Assembly (NCBI GenBank): GCA_964410725.1
Contig: CAYPID010000048.1
Coordinates: forward strand, 1 to 15,965
Length of the DNA: 15,965 nt
Direction: 5' to 3'
DNA from: CALAZP01 sp964410725
GTDB taxonomy: Bacteria > Bacteroidota > Bacteroidia > Chitinophagales > Saprospiraceae
The position numbers and the translations under genes are program-made. How positions within the stretch are numbered: the first letter of the stretch is position 1; every line of letters starts with the position of its first letter. Under the pieces are notes generated by a model. It searched no databases, had not been told where the DNA came from, and saw nothing but the letters and a program-made list of their open reading frames with translations. Positions 1 to 6,984 of the stretch are shown here, in pieces.

Positions 1-37
1 CCAGCTTGGTGGATGGCCATTTTCCCCGGTGGAAAAA

Positions 38-262
38 TTAATTTAAAGAAATAAACCCTTTGGCAATTAGATATGGGATTAGTATATACAGAATGGAATC
101 CCTAATCAAATAATAGGCGATAATTAAAACTACCACTTTCCATCCCTTTTTCTTTAAAAGAGACTTGAAACCCTCATTTTTCCAGATAGCTACGTAATCC
201 TTAATGATTTGAGGGACCCTCAAAAAACTGAAACCTCGTTTTTTTTCTTCTTTTTCTATCAT
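38..262 (-). CDS. Small single-pass or hairpin membrane protein, unknown function
   Basis: Encodes 74 residues from an ATG at 262. The first 40 residues are highly charged and basic (many Lys and Glu, ending in a KKKGWK patch), followed by one long hydrophobic stretch at about residues 43-71 that is interrupted by an Arg-Asp pair, so it is either one bent membrane segment or a short re-entrant hairpin. There is no signal peptide, and the basic stretch before the membrane segment suggests that the N-terminus stays in the cytoplasm. It diverges from the HU gene. A candidate promoter element for it (TAnnTTTG type) lies at 327-334. I do not recognise the family. It is probably real because the composition is that of a coherent membrane protein and the gene has its own ATG, but length alone proves little. 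Confidence 0.6.
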   Translation of the reverse strand: MIEKEEKKRGFSFLRVPQIIKDYVAIWKNEGFKSLLKKKGWKVVVLIIAYYLIRDSILYILIPYLIAKGFISLN

Positions 263-326
263 TTCCTCGTTCTAAATACATTCCCATCTAATACCCTCAT
301 CTACGTAAAATGTTCACCTGTGGTCA

Positions 327-334
327 CAAATTTA
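327..334 (-). promoter_or_regulatory. Candidate -7 element for the small membrane protein gene
   Basis: Read on the minus strand this is TAAATTTG, an exact match to the Bacteroidota -7 consensus TAnnTTTG, about 65 nt before the ATG at 262. No TTG is found at the expected -33 distance, so the call is weak. A single 8-mer with two free positions will occur by chance in AT-rich DNA. Confidence 0.3.
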
Positions 335-347
335 TCATATCCTAAAA

Positions 348-382
348 AAAAAGCGTCTAATCCCTTAATAATTAGGCTTTTT
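348..382. other. Terminator-like hairpin between divergent genes
   Basis: The arm AAAAAGC (348-354) plus CTAAT (357-361), with a 2-nt bulge (GT) between them, pairs with ATTAG (371-375) plus GCTTTTT (376-382). This gives 12 base pairs around a 9-nt loop. The A-run on the left and T-run on the right make it look like an intrinsic terminator in both directions. It lies upstream of the HU promoter (395-425) and upstream of the candidate promoter of the opposite gene (327-334), so neither predicted transcript would contain it. It may insulate the two divergent units or bind a protein; its role is inference. Confidence 0.4.
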
Positions 383-394
383 ATCATGAAAAGC

Positions 395-425
395 TTTGTA
401 ATGATAAATAGAGGGTATATTTTTG
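395..425 (+). promoter_or_regulatory. Bacteroidota-type promoter of the HU gene
   Basis: TTTG at 395-398 and TATTTTTG at 418-425 are separated by exactly 19 nt, which matches the Bacteroidota housekeeping sigma consensus (TTTG, about 19 nt, TAnnTTTG). Transcription would start near 432, giving a leader of about 20 nt before the ATG at 455. The leader is A/T-rich and has no Shine-Dalgarno sequence, as usual in this phylum. Confidence 0.72.
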
Positions 426-454
426 GCGAGATTTCTAAATCAAAACTAATTATA

Positions 455-727
455 ATGAATAAGGGAGATCTTATCAACAAAGTTGCTGAAGGAGCTGGTT
501 TGACAAAAGCTCAAGCTACTGAAGCGCTTAACTCTGTTTTAGGCAGTATTTCCGATGCACTAAAGCAAGATGACAAAGTCACTTTAATTGGCTTTGGAAC
601 TTTTTCTGTAAGCATGCGTGAAGCACGTATGGGAAGAAACCCTCAAACTGGTGCTGAAATTAAAATTCCAGCCAAGAAGATGGTTAAATTCAAACCTGGC
701 AAAGAATTAAGTGATTCTGTGAATTAA
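455..727 (+). CDS. hup: HU/IHF-family DNA-binding protein
   Basis: A 90-residue, full-length HU protein, the small dimeric histone-like protein that bends DNA and shapes the nucleoid. The N-terminal helical dimerisation part (residues 1-42) begins MNKGDLINKVAEGAGL. The family signature covers residues 46-69: GFGTF, then the basic beta-arm with ARMGRNPQTG, including RNP at 61-63 whose Pro63 intercalates in the DNA minor groove in HU proteins. The C-terminus has the usual KFKPGKEL. The reading frame is open upstream to a TTG at 209, but that extension has no recognisable content and contains the promoter at 395-425, so the ATG at 455 is the start. It is monocistronic or nearly so: its own promoter lies upstream and a strong terminator downstream (751-782). 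Confidence 0.95.
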   Translation: MNKGDLINKVAEGAGLTKAQATEALNSVLGSISDALKQDDKVTLIGFGTFSVSMREARMGRNPQTGAEIKIPAKKMVKFKPGKELSDSVN

Positions 728-750
728 TCCAACTTTTTTATTTCCAGGAA

Positions 751-782
751 GGGTAATTCGCAAATCGAATTACCCTTTTTTT
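751..782 (+). terminator. Intrinsic terminator after the HU gene
   Basis: Perfect 10-bp stem GGGTAATTCG (751-760) / CGAATTACCC (766-775) with the 5-nt loop CAAAT, followed directly by a run of seven T (776-782). It starts 23 nt after the HU stop codon and should end the HU transcript. The next start codon is only 14 nt beyond the T-run. Confidence 0.9.
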
Positions 783-796
783 ATCAAACAACCTCT

Positions 797-1936
797 ATGA
801 AATTTGCTACCCAAGTAATCCATGCAGGAATTCATCCTGACCCATCGACTGGTGCGGTGATGACTCCAATATATCAAACCTCAACTTATGCGCAGTCCGC
901 TCCAGGTCAACACAAAGGGTATGAGTATGCTAGAACACAAAATCCAACTAGATCTGTTTTAGAGGCCAACCTAGCCGCTCTGGAGAACGGGACCCATGCC
1001 ATCGCATTTAGCAGTGGACTAGCCGCTTTAGATGCTGTCATTAGACTTTTAGAGCCGGGTGATGAGGTTTTAGCAACTAATGATTTATACGGGGGTTCAT
1101 ACAGGCAATTGACTGCAGTCCACCAACGGTACGGTATTAAATCTAGGTTTATTGACATGTATCAAGTGGAACAATTGGAATCACAGATTCAAAGCAATAC
1201 TAAAATTCTTTGGGTGGAAACTCCAACCAACCCCATGTTAAATATCATCGATATTCAGACCGTTTGCAAAATCGCCAAAAAATATGGAATTCTTTGTTGT
1301 GTAGACAACACCTTTGCGTCCCCCTATCTACAACAACCCTTGGCATTAGGAGCAGATATCGTAATTCACTCCGCAACCAAATATCTAGGAGGTCATTCCG
1401 ATGTCGTTCTTGGAGCAGTAGTAGTTAACAGAAAAGATTTAGCCGATCGATTGTATTATTTGCAAAATGCGGTAGGAGCTATCCCAGGCCCACAAGATTG
1501 TTTTTTAATTCTCAGAGGGATTAAAACTCTGCATCTTAGAGTGGAAAGGTCTTGCCAAAACGCTTTGAAAATTGCACATTTTTTGAAAGCACATCCCAAA
1601 GTATCCAAAGTCTATTATCCAGGTCTCCCAGAACATCCTAATCATTCCATAGCCTCCCAACAAATGAGAGATTTTGGGGGAATGGTATCCTTTGATTTAC
1701 ATGACGATCGTCCAGAAAATGCTTTAGCCATTCTAAGCAATACCCATTTGTTTACTTTAGCAGAATCATTAGGAGGGGTAGAATCTTTGATTGGTCACCC
1801 AGCCTCTATGACCCATGCATCTATTCCAAAGGAAGAGCGATTAAAAGTTGGGCTAACAGATTCTTTGATTAGACTCAGTGTTGGGATTGAAGACGTCGAT
1901 GATTTAATAGAGGATTTACAAAAAGCCCTGGGATAA
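797..1936 (+). CDS. metB: Cystathionine gamma-synthase / gamma-lyase family PLP enzyme
   Basis: A 379-residue, full-length Cys/Met-metabolism PLP enzyme (fold type I), usual size for the family (E. coli MetB is 386). Visible motifs: phosphate-binding Tyr44/Arg46 in YEYARTQNPTR, FSSGLAA (71-77), the ring-stacking tyrosine in DLYGG (Tyr98), VETPTNP (150-156), cofactor-pyridine Asp170 in CVDNTFASPYLQ, Schiff-base Lys195 in SATKYLGGH, Glu323 in LAESLGGVESL, and carboxylate-binding Arg359 in RLSVGIED. Such enzymes join O-acyl-homoserine with cysteine to make cystathionine, or cleave cystathionine. Sequence alone does not separate synthase from lyase here, so the symbol is provisional. The start matches the typical family N-terminus. 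No promoter fits in the 14 nt between the HU terminator and this ATG. It converges on the esterase-like gene with a 3-nt gap. Confidence 0.92.
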   Translation: MKFATQVIHAGIHPDPSTGAVMTPIYQTSTYAQSAPGQHKGYEYARTQNPTRSVLEANLAALENGTHAIAFSSGLAALDAVIRLLEPGDEVLATNDLYGGSYRQLTAVHQRYGIKSRFIDMYQVEQLESQIQSNTKILWVETPTNPMLNIIDIQTVCKIAKKYGILCCVDNTFASPYLQQPLALGADIVIHSATKYLGGHSDVVLGAVVVNRKDLADRLYYLQNAVGAIPGPQDCFLILRGIKTLHLRVERSCQNALKIAHFLKAHPKVSKVYYPGLPEHPNHSIASQQMRDFGGMVSFDLHDDRPENALAILSNTHLFTLAESLGGVESLIGHPASMTHASIPKEERLKVGLTDSLIRLSVGIEDVDDLIEDLQKALG

Positions 1937-1967
1937 CCGTTAATTATTCTCCATTAACCTCAGGGCT
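1924..1967. terminator. Possible shared stem-loop between converging genes
   Basis: AGCCCTG (1924-1930) is an exact reverse complement of CAGGGCT (1961-1967), and inside it GTTAAT (1939-1944) pairs with ATTAAC (1953-1958). The structure spans the last codons of both converging genes, including both stop codons. No T-run follows on either strand, so it is not a canonical intrinsic terminator, but it could stall polymerase or protect 3' ends in both directions. Confidence 0.3.
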
Positions 1968-2614
1968 GCATTAGCAAATCGCTCACCAAGAGTTAAATAT
2001 CCCTCTGGAGTCAGGTGTAAATCATTTTCTATGGGCGTACCTAAATGATTAATTCCATCATTTAAGTCATCAGTATTTACCCAATCAAAATGGGGCTCTG
2101 AGTTTCCAACTTTTACTTGGATTTCTCGAATTAATGTCCAATCGGGATAGCGGTCATTATTCAAATCAAAATCATTGATTCTGCCAATAATAAAATACAT
2201 TTTATTCACTCGAAGATTATTGGTTAACCTTTGGTAAAGGTTCCATAATTGCTCCTCGTAAATCAAACCAAGTTGCTCTCGGGCATCTCTTTCTCCTTGC
2301 ATCCAAATGAAGGTTATGGTTTTCATTTTATCTAAAGCCAACTCTTTTTCCTCAAGTTTATACATCAGCGAATCAAACAAGGAATTAGGAGGAAGCCATT
2401 GCCTAATAGGTTGACCTCCGTGAGCATCTTTGACTACTACTATTTGTTCCTTTCCCAGAGCATGCTCCAACGTTGGAATGAAGGTTTGCTTTTCATCCAT
2501 CCTAACCATATTGGATTGGCCAGACAAAATAAATAGATGTTGGCCTGTTAACCGAAGATGCCATCCAAATAGAAGACCAATTAGAATCAAATAAAATTGA
2601 ATTCTTTTTTTCAT
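1940..2614 (-). CDS. Secreted SGNH / sialate O-acetylesterase-like (SASA family) esterase
   Basis: 224 residues with an N-terminal signal peptide (residues 1-25, basic MKKR, hydrophobic core, probable cleavage after LTG-Q). The mature protein starts at once with block I of the carbohydrate-esterase SGNH family, FILSGQSNM (28-36), with Ser34 the likely nucleophile. Gly72 in the HGG motif could supply an oxyanion contact, WMQGERDA (104-111) corresponds to the family's WxQGExDA block, and NDLHLTPEGY (197-206) supplies the Asp198/His200 pair. All catalytic elements are therefore present. Likely role: removal of acetyl groups from sugars outside the cytoplasm; the true substrate cannot be read from sequence. 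It is short for a sialate esterase and carries no extra binding domain. It is divergent from the ABA4-like gene with a 54-nt gap. Confidence 0.82.
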   Translation of the reverse strand: MKKRIQFYLILIGLLFGWHLRLTGQHLFILSGQSNMVRMDEKQTFIPTLEHALGKEQIVVVKDAHGGQPIRQWLPPNSLFDSLMYKLEEKELALDKMKTITFIWMQGERDAREQLGLIYEEQLWNLYQRLTNNLRVNKMYFIIGRINDFDLNNDRYPDWTLIREIQVKVGNSEPHFDWVNTDDLNDGINHLGTPIENDLHLTPEGYLTLGERFANAALRLMENN

Positions 2615-2618
2615 TTAT

Positions 2619-2632
2619 TTTTCCTTGGAAAA
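2619..2632. promoter_or_regulatory. Small palindrome in the divergent 54-nt gap
   Basis: TTTTCC-TT-GGAAAA is a perfect 6-bp inverted repeat 4 nt upstream of the esterase ATG, in the gap shared with the ABA4-like gene. It could be an operator for one or both genes, or chance in AT-rich DNA. I could not find convincing TAnnTTTG promoters for either gene here. Confidence 0.2.
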
Positions 2633-2668
2633 TAATACTTTGTAAGATAATATTAAGAGTTCCAATTT

Positions 2669-3106
2669 ATGAATGCCGATTTCATCTTCGATTTAAGCAA
2701 TACCATCGCTCTTATAGGTTGGTTAATTCTTCTCTTAGTCCCTCATAATTGGGTCTGGAAAGACAAAATTATTATAGGTATTCTCATCACAGGATTGGCG
2801 GTTTTATACTTCATAGGATTAGCTAATGGTTTTAAAGTAGAAGATTTCGAAAAATTTTCCACCTTGGAGGGGATAATGGAACTTTTTGGAAATAAATTAG
2901 CCGTAGCAACAGGTTGGGTTCATTATTTAGCATTCGATCTAATGACCGGTGTCTGGATAAAAAATAATGGCCATCTTCACCAAATCAACAAATGGCTCCT
3001 CATTCCATGTTTGCTTTTCACCTTTTTTTCTGGACCATTTGGATTATTGTTGTACCTCATTTTAAGGGCCATTTACACAAAGAATATTTTTGCTAAAAAT
3101 TACTAA
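2669..3106 (+). CDS. ABA4-like (DUF4281) integral membrane protein
   Basis: 145 residues with four hydrophobic segments at about 12-29, 34-53, 80-100 and 107-132. The family pattern is clear: FDLSNTIALIGWLILLLVP near the N-terminus, STLEGIMELFG (63-73), GWVHYLAFDLMTGVWI (82-97) and a terminal PCLLFTFFSGPFGLLLY block. ABA4 in plants is needed to make neoxanthin from violaxanthin; the bacterial members are mostly uncharacterised and should not be assumed to do that reaction. There is no carotenoid gene nearby in this window to support such a role. The gene stands alone: it is divergent from the esterase and separated by 211 nt from the next gene. The start is the only ATG that keeps the conserved N-terminal FDLSN segment. 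Confidence 0.8.
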   Translation: MNADFIFDLSNTIALIGWLILLLVPHNWVWKDKIIIGILITGLAVLYFIGLANGFKVEDFEKFSTLEGIMELFGNKLAVATGWVHYLAFDLMTGVWIKNNGHLHQINKWLLIPCLLFTFFSGPFGLLLYLILRAIYTKNIFAKNY

Positions 3107-3317
3107 CTAATCCTAATTGACTTCGATTTTTACCCCATCTACAGTGCACGAACGAACTTTAAACAATCATGCCCATCATCAACTAGCCCCCTTACCCACA
3201 CTACAGTTAATATCACCCCCTTTCTTTATGCCATCGATTAAAAGGTGATTGCCTTTAAAAGTATTAAAAACCTTATTTTGCCGTTAGGCGAATTCATAAC
3301 TATACCATAACACTCTA

Positions 3318-3839
3318 ATGGAAATCACCATTGAAAAAATAGATTTGAATCAAATATCTTCCTTGCAAGAAATCAGTCAACGAACTTTTCGGGATACATT
3401 TTACACGGAAGATGACCGGGACAATATGAAAACCTATTTGGATAGGGCCTTCTCCTTAGAAGCCCTGCGCATTGAACTATTGAACCCTCATTCTTTTTTT
3501 TACATGGCCAAAGAGAATGTAAAAGTTCTGGGATATTTAAAAGTGAATATAGGTTCTGCTCAAACTGAGGATCTTGGGGAAGATCATTTAGAAATTCAAA
3601 GGATTTATGTGGATCGCCCCTATCAAGGCACAGGAGTGGGAGATGTTCTCATCCAACAAGCTATACAATTGGCACAAACGCTCATGAAAAAACGGATATG
3701 GCTTGGAGTCTGGGAGGAAAATTATCGCGCAGTAAACTTTTATAAAAAATATGGTTTTGAGCCATTCGGAACGCATTCTTTTGAATTTGGATCAAGGATG
3801 GATACTGATGTGTTAATGCGGAAAACTTTAAAATATTGA
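3318..3839 (+). CDS. GNAT-family N-acetyltransferase, PaiA-like
   Basis: 173-residue single GNAT domain that transfers acetyl from acetyl-CoA to an amine. Motif A is visible as LEIQRIYVDRPYQGTGVGDVL, with the pyrophosphate-binding loop Q103-GTGVG-108. The following strand/helix reads WLGVWEENYRAVNFYKKYGFEPFGTHSF, which closely resembles the polyamine acetyltransferase PaiA of Bacillus (from memory of that family). Substrate by analogy would be a polyamine such as spermidine, but this is inference. It is cytosolic, with no signal peptide. It lies 211 nt after the ABA4-like gene and 79 nt before dprA, so it may be its own unit. A weak TTG (3249-3251) and TTATTTTG (3273-3280) are spaced like a promoter but match imperfectly. 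Confidence 0.85.
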   Translation: MEITIEKIDLNQISSLQEISQRTFRDTFYTEDDRDNMKTYLDRAFSLEALRIELLNPHSFFYMAKENVKVLGYLKVNIGSAQTEDLGEDHLEIQRIYVDRPYQGTGVGDVLIQQAIQLAQTLMKKRIWLGVWEENYRAVNFYKKYGFEPFGTHSFEFGSRMDTDVLMRKTLKY

Positions 3840-3918
3840 TTTTCAATTCAAATTAGTTTATTATTGACTAAACTTCGGCTTCCTTATTTATTTAAAATTT
3901 AATCTTTTAACTCATTAT

Positions 3919-5010
3919 ATGGAGGAAGAAGTTTGCCTTCTGGGACTTTCCCAGATTTCGGGTATTGGTCCCATTCTGGCCAAAAATCTATTGGAAAAAT
4001 TTGGGTCGGCTAAAGGGGTTTTTTCAGCGACAAAGGTTGAGTTATTGGATATAGTTGGGATTGGACCACAGCTGGTAGAAAATCTAAGTAAAGGATTTGA
4101 TCCTTCCAAAGTTGCTCAAAGATTAAAGTTTTTCAGGGGCCAGGGTATAAAAATCATTCCTTATACCAGTGCCCATTACCCGATTGGATTAGCTGAAATT
4201 AAGGACAGTCCAATTTTTATTTACTATCAAGGACAAGAAAAGATTTTGAATAAAAATCCAATGGTAGCAATCGTGGGAACGCGTAATCCAAGTAGGTATG
4301 GGAAGGCTCAGTGCCAAAAAATTGTTGAGGAATTATCCGCATACGAGGTCACCATTGTCAGTGGATTAGCCTATGGAATCGACGCAATTGCACATCAGAC
4401 CGCCCTTTCTTGTCAATTGCCAACCATAGCGGTTTTAGGAGGCGGTTTCGACCATATTTACCCAAATGATCATTGGAATTTGGCTCAAAAAATTCATCAG
4501 ACTGGTGGGTTAATAAGTGAGTATCCGCCTGATCAAAAGGTAGAAAAAGAACATTTTCCAATGCGGAATCGAATCATAGCTGGACTCTCCTCTGCCGTTC
4601 TGATTATCGAAACTGCTGCAAAAGGAGGCTCAATTATTACTGCAGGATTGGCTAGCGGATACTTTAAGGAAGTCTTTGCGCTTCCGGGATCTGTGCAAAA
4701 TGTAAAATCTAGGGGCTGTCATAGCCTCATTAAAAGAAACATAGCTGCACTATTTGAAAGCGGTCATGATATAGCTGCGCTTATGGGCTGGGAAAAGAAA
4801 AAAAATAACCTAGTCTTAAAGTCAGAAATCAATGAAGATGAAAAAAGAATTCTAAATTTGTTAGACTTTACGAGTCCCAAGGAATTAAACAGTTTGATGC
4901 AAAAAACTTCGTTTCCCGGAGGTCAGTTGAAAGCCTTGCTTTTGGAATTGGAACTCAAGAACCTGATAATTAGTTTACCAGGCAATCAGTATATTCTTAA
5001 CCACAAATGA
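3919..5010 (+). CDS. dprA: DNA-processing protein DprA
   Basis: 363 residues in the usual three-part layout. Residues 1-70 form a helix-hairpin-helix region (ISGIGPILAKNLLEKFG and DIVGIGPQL). Residues 114-290 form the Rossmann-like DprA core: VAIVGTRNPSRYG, SGLAYGIDAIAHQTAL, AVLGGGFDHIYP, the conserved FPMRNRIIAGLS (223-234), IIETAAKGGSIITAGLA, FALPG and GCHSLIK. Residues 310-363 match the C-terminal winged-helix domain. DprA binds incoming single-stranded DNA and loads RecA during natural transformation. Most bacteria keep dprA even when not known to be competent, so it does not by itself prove competence. The stop TGA is 7 nt before the alkaline phosphatase ATG, so the two are probably co-transcribed. 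Confidence 0.95.
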   Translation: MEEEVCLLGLSQISGIGPILAKNLLEKFGSAKGVFSATKVELLDIVGIGPQLVENLSKGFDPSKVAQRLKFFRGQGIKIIPYTSAHYPIGLAEIKDSPIFIYYQGQEKILNKNPMVAIVGTRNPSRYGKAQCQKIVEELSAYEVTIVSGLAYGIDAIAHQTALSCQLPTIAVLGGGFDHIYPNDHWNLAQKIHQTGGLISEYPPDQKVEKEHFPMRNRIIAGLSSAVLIIETAAKGGSIITAGLASGYFKEVFALPGSVQNVKSRGCHSLIKRNIAALFESGHDIAALMGWEKKKNNLVLKSEINEDEKRILNLLDFTSPKELNSLMQKTSFPGGQLKALLLELELKNLIISLPGNQYILNHK

Positions 5011-5017
5011 GTTATTC

Positions 5018-6106
5018 ATGAAACTTCGAGTTTGTTTACTTTTATCCATTTTGGCTATATCCTTTCAAGCAGGGTGGAGCCAGTCTAATAACACTGCTAA
5101 AAAACCAAAGAACATTATTTTGTTGATAGGTGATGGAATGGGATTAAGTCAGATTTCTGCCGGCCTTTACGCCAATGGCAATTACTTGAATTTAGAGCGT
5201 TTCCCCTTTGTGGGCATTCATAAAAGTTATTCCAGTGATAACCTGATTACGGATTCCGCTGCTGGTGCTACTGCATTTTCAATAGGAAAAAAATCTTACA
5301 ATGGTGCGATTGGGGTAGATCAGGATACCGTTCCGGTAAAAACTATCCTCGAAGAAGCCGAAGACAAAGGTTGGGCTACTGGTCTGGTAGCCACATCGAC
5401 CATCACGCATGCCACCCCTGCTTCATTTATCGCTCACGTTTCTTCCAGAAATATGCAAGAAGCAATTGCAGCACAATTTCTTAATACAGATGTTGATTTT
5501 TTTGTAGGAGGAGGTCAAGATTTTTTTGAAAACCGAAAAGAGGACGATAGAAATATTTCCCAAGAGCTTCGCGAAAAGGGCTATCAAATTACTGATATCA
5601 ATGAAATCCCCTTTGAGCAAATTTCTTTTGAGGGCATAGACAAGTTTGGTTATTTCACTGCCGCAGGTAGTCCGGAAAAATTATTAGAAGGTAGAGATTA
5701 TTTGATTCAAGCGGGAAATCAAGCAGTTGAGTTTTTAAATGAAAAAAGTGATAAAGGATTTTTTTTGATGATAGAAGGAAGTCAAATTGATTGGGGAGGT
5801 CACGCTAATGAATCAGAATATATCATTACTGAAATGATTGAATTCGACCAACTGATTGGGGACATCTTGGACTTTGCTAAAAAAGACGGGGAAACTTTAG
5901 TAGTAGTTACAGCAGATCACGAAACCGGAGGATATTCTATTAATCCAGGTTCTACTTTTGATACGATAGTACCTGGATTTACGACTACCTATCATACAGC
6001 TACCATGATCCCTGTGTTTGCCTATGGACCTGGTTCAGAACAATTTGGAGGAATCTACGAGAATACCGCTATATATCATAAAATAAAAGCTGCATTAGGG
6101 TGGTAG
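5018..6106 (+). CDS. Secreted alkaline phosphatase
   Basis: 362 residues with a signal peptide (about 1-21, ending GWS-Q), so the enzyme acts in the periplasm or outside. The alkaline phosphatase fold is shown by IILLIGDGMG (Asp39 metal ligand), DNLITDSAAGATA (Ser80 nucleophile), THATPASFIAHVSSR (His131/Thr133 and the phosphate-binding Arg144), IEGSQIDWGGHAN (Glu253, Asp258, His262), VVTADHETGG (Asp300, His301) and YHTATMIPVFAYG (His326). All metal and catalytic positions are therefore present. It is shorter than E. coli PhoA (about 470), lacking the insertions of that enzyme but complete at both ends. It releases phosphate from organic monoesters. It follows dprA by 7 nt with no promoter visible between, and ends 4 nt from the converging lipA stop. 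No Pho-box was recognised. Confidence 0.93.
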   Translation: MKLRVCLLLSILAISFQAGWSQSNNTAKKPKNIILLIGDGMGLSQISAGLYANGNYLNLERFPFVGIHKSYSSDNLITDSAAGATAFSIGKKSYNGAIGVDQDTVPVKTILEEAEDKGWATGLVATSTITHATPASFIAHVSSRNMQEAIAAQFLNTDVDFFVGGGQDFFENRKEDDRNISQELREKGYQITDINEIPFEQISFEGIDKFGYFTAAGSPEKLLEGRDYLIQAGNQAVEFLNEKSDKGFFLMIEGSQIDWGGHANESEYIITEMIEFDQLIGDILDFAKKDGETLVVVTADHETGGYSINPGSTFDTIVPGFTTTYHTATMIPVFAYGPGSEQFGGIYENTAIYHKIKAALGW

Positions 6107-6110
6107 TCAC

Positions 6111-6983
6111 CTACAAATGCCTTTCCGCATGGTAAGAAGACCTGACCAGGGGAGCACTTTCTACAAAAGAAAAACCTCTTTTCAGGCCTTCTTCCTTGTA
6201 GTAGGCAAATGTGTCAGGGTGTACAAACTCAGCGACTTCCAAGTGCATTTTGGTCGGTTGTAAATACTGGCCTATAGTCATCACGTCACAACCATGTGCT
6301 CTTAAATCATCCATAGTCCGCAGCACTTCTTCTTTTTCCTCTCCTAGCCCAACCATTATTCCAGATTTGGTTCGTTTTCCGAAGTCCTTGGTTCTCTTAA
6401 TTTGTTCCAAGCTTCTATGGTACTTGGCCTGAGGTCTTACCTTTCTGTATAAACGCTCTACTGTCTCCATATTATGAGATACAACTTCTTGACCAGGACT
6501 AATCATTCGCTCCAAGGCTTCCCAATTAGCCTTAACATCTGGAATCAGCGTTTCAATTGTTGTTGATGGAGAAAGTTCTTTTACCTTCACAACGGTCTGA
6601 TGCCAAATTTCCGCCCCTCTATCTTTTAATTCATCTCGATTGACACTGGTAATTACAGCGTGTTTAACCTGCATTAAATGGATGGCTTCAGCCACTCTTC
6701 TAGGCTCATCGGTATCGTATTCTGGTGGCCGACCAGTTTTGACCGCACAAAATGAACACGAGCGTGTACAAGTATTGCCCAATATCATGAAAGTAGCTGT
6801 GCCCGCTCCCCAGCATTCCCCCATATTAGGGCAATTCCCACTTTGACAAATGGTATGTAATTTATATTGATCAACTAGTGACCTAACTTTTTTATATGAT
6901 TCCCCAATCGGCAATTTCACTCTCAACCAATCGGGTTTTTTCTGATGTTTGGTATTGCCCTCAACTACTGGTAACTCAATCAT
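6111..6983 (-). CDS. lipA: Lipoyl synthase
   Basis: 290-residue radical-SAM enzyme that inserts two sulfur atoms into protein-bound octanoyl groups to make lipoyl cofactor for 2-oxoacid dehydrogenases and glycine cleavage. Both clusters are visible: the auxiliary [4Fe-4S] motif CQSGNCPNMGEC (Cys46, Cys51, Cys57) and the radical-SAM motif CTRSCSFC (Cys72, Cys76, Cys79). The C-terminal RSSYHA (281-286) carries the serine that ligates the auxiliary cluster in known LipA structures. Length is normal. The ATG at 6983 is separated by a single C from the TAA of the upstream gene (read on the minus strand), a spacing that suggests translational coupling. No lipB or other lipoate gene lies in the window. 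Confidence 0.96.
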   Translation of the reverse strand: MIELPVVEGNTKHQKKPDWLRVKLPIGESYKKVRSLVDQYKLHTICQSGNCPNMGECWGAGTATFMILGNTCTRSCSFCAVKTGRPPEYDTDEPRRVAEAIHLMQVKHAVITSVNRDELKDRGAEIWHQTVVKVKELSPSTTIETLIPDVKANWEALERMISPGQEVVSHNMETVERLYRKVRPQAKYHRSLEQIKRTKDFGKRTKSGIMVGLGEEKEEVLRTMDDLRAHGCDVMTIGQYLQPTKMHLEVAEFVHPDTFAYYKEEGLKRGFSFVESAPLVRSSYHAERHL

Positions 6984-6984
6984 G

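Noticed and set aside
20..36. Hairpin TTTTCC/GGAAAA just past the stop of the small membrane protein gene
   Set aside because: Six pairs only and no T-run on the minus strand after it; too weak to call a terminator, and too close to the window edge to judge.
209..454. In-frame N-terminal extension of HU by 82 codons from a TTG
   Set aside because: The extension is low-complexity, unlike any HU protein, and contains the best promoter in the window; the ATG at 455 gives the exact family length.
3107..3317. 211-nt gap before the acetyltransferase gene, locally C-rich
   Set aside because: I looked for tRNA-like folds, gene remnants, riboswitch-like structure and clear terminators and saw none. 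Only a 5-bp hairpin (AAAGG/CCTTT near 3241-3256) and a weak promoter-like pair near 3249-3280.
3864..3893. Possible promoter for dprA (TTG at 3864-3866 and TATTTATT from 3885)
   Set aside because: The spacing is near right (18 nt) but the -7 box has two mismatches to TAnnTTTG, so I do not list it as a feature.
6092..6120. Possible hairpin at the alkaline phosphatase/lipA convergence (GCATT/AATGC, GGTG/CACC)
   Set aside because: The stem is broken by a 2x4 internal loop and no T-run follows on either strand.
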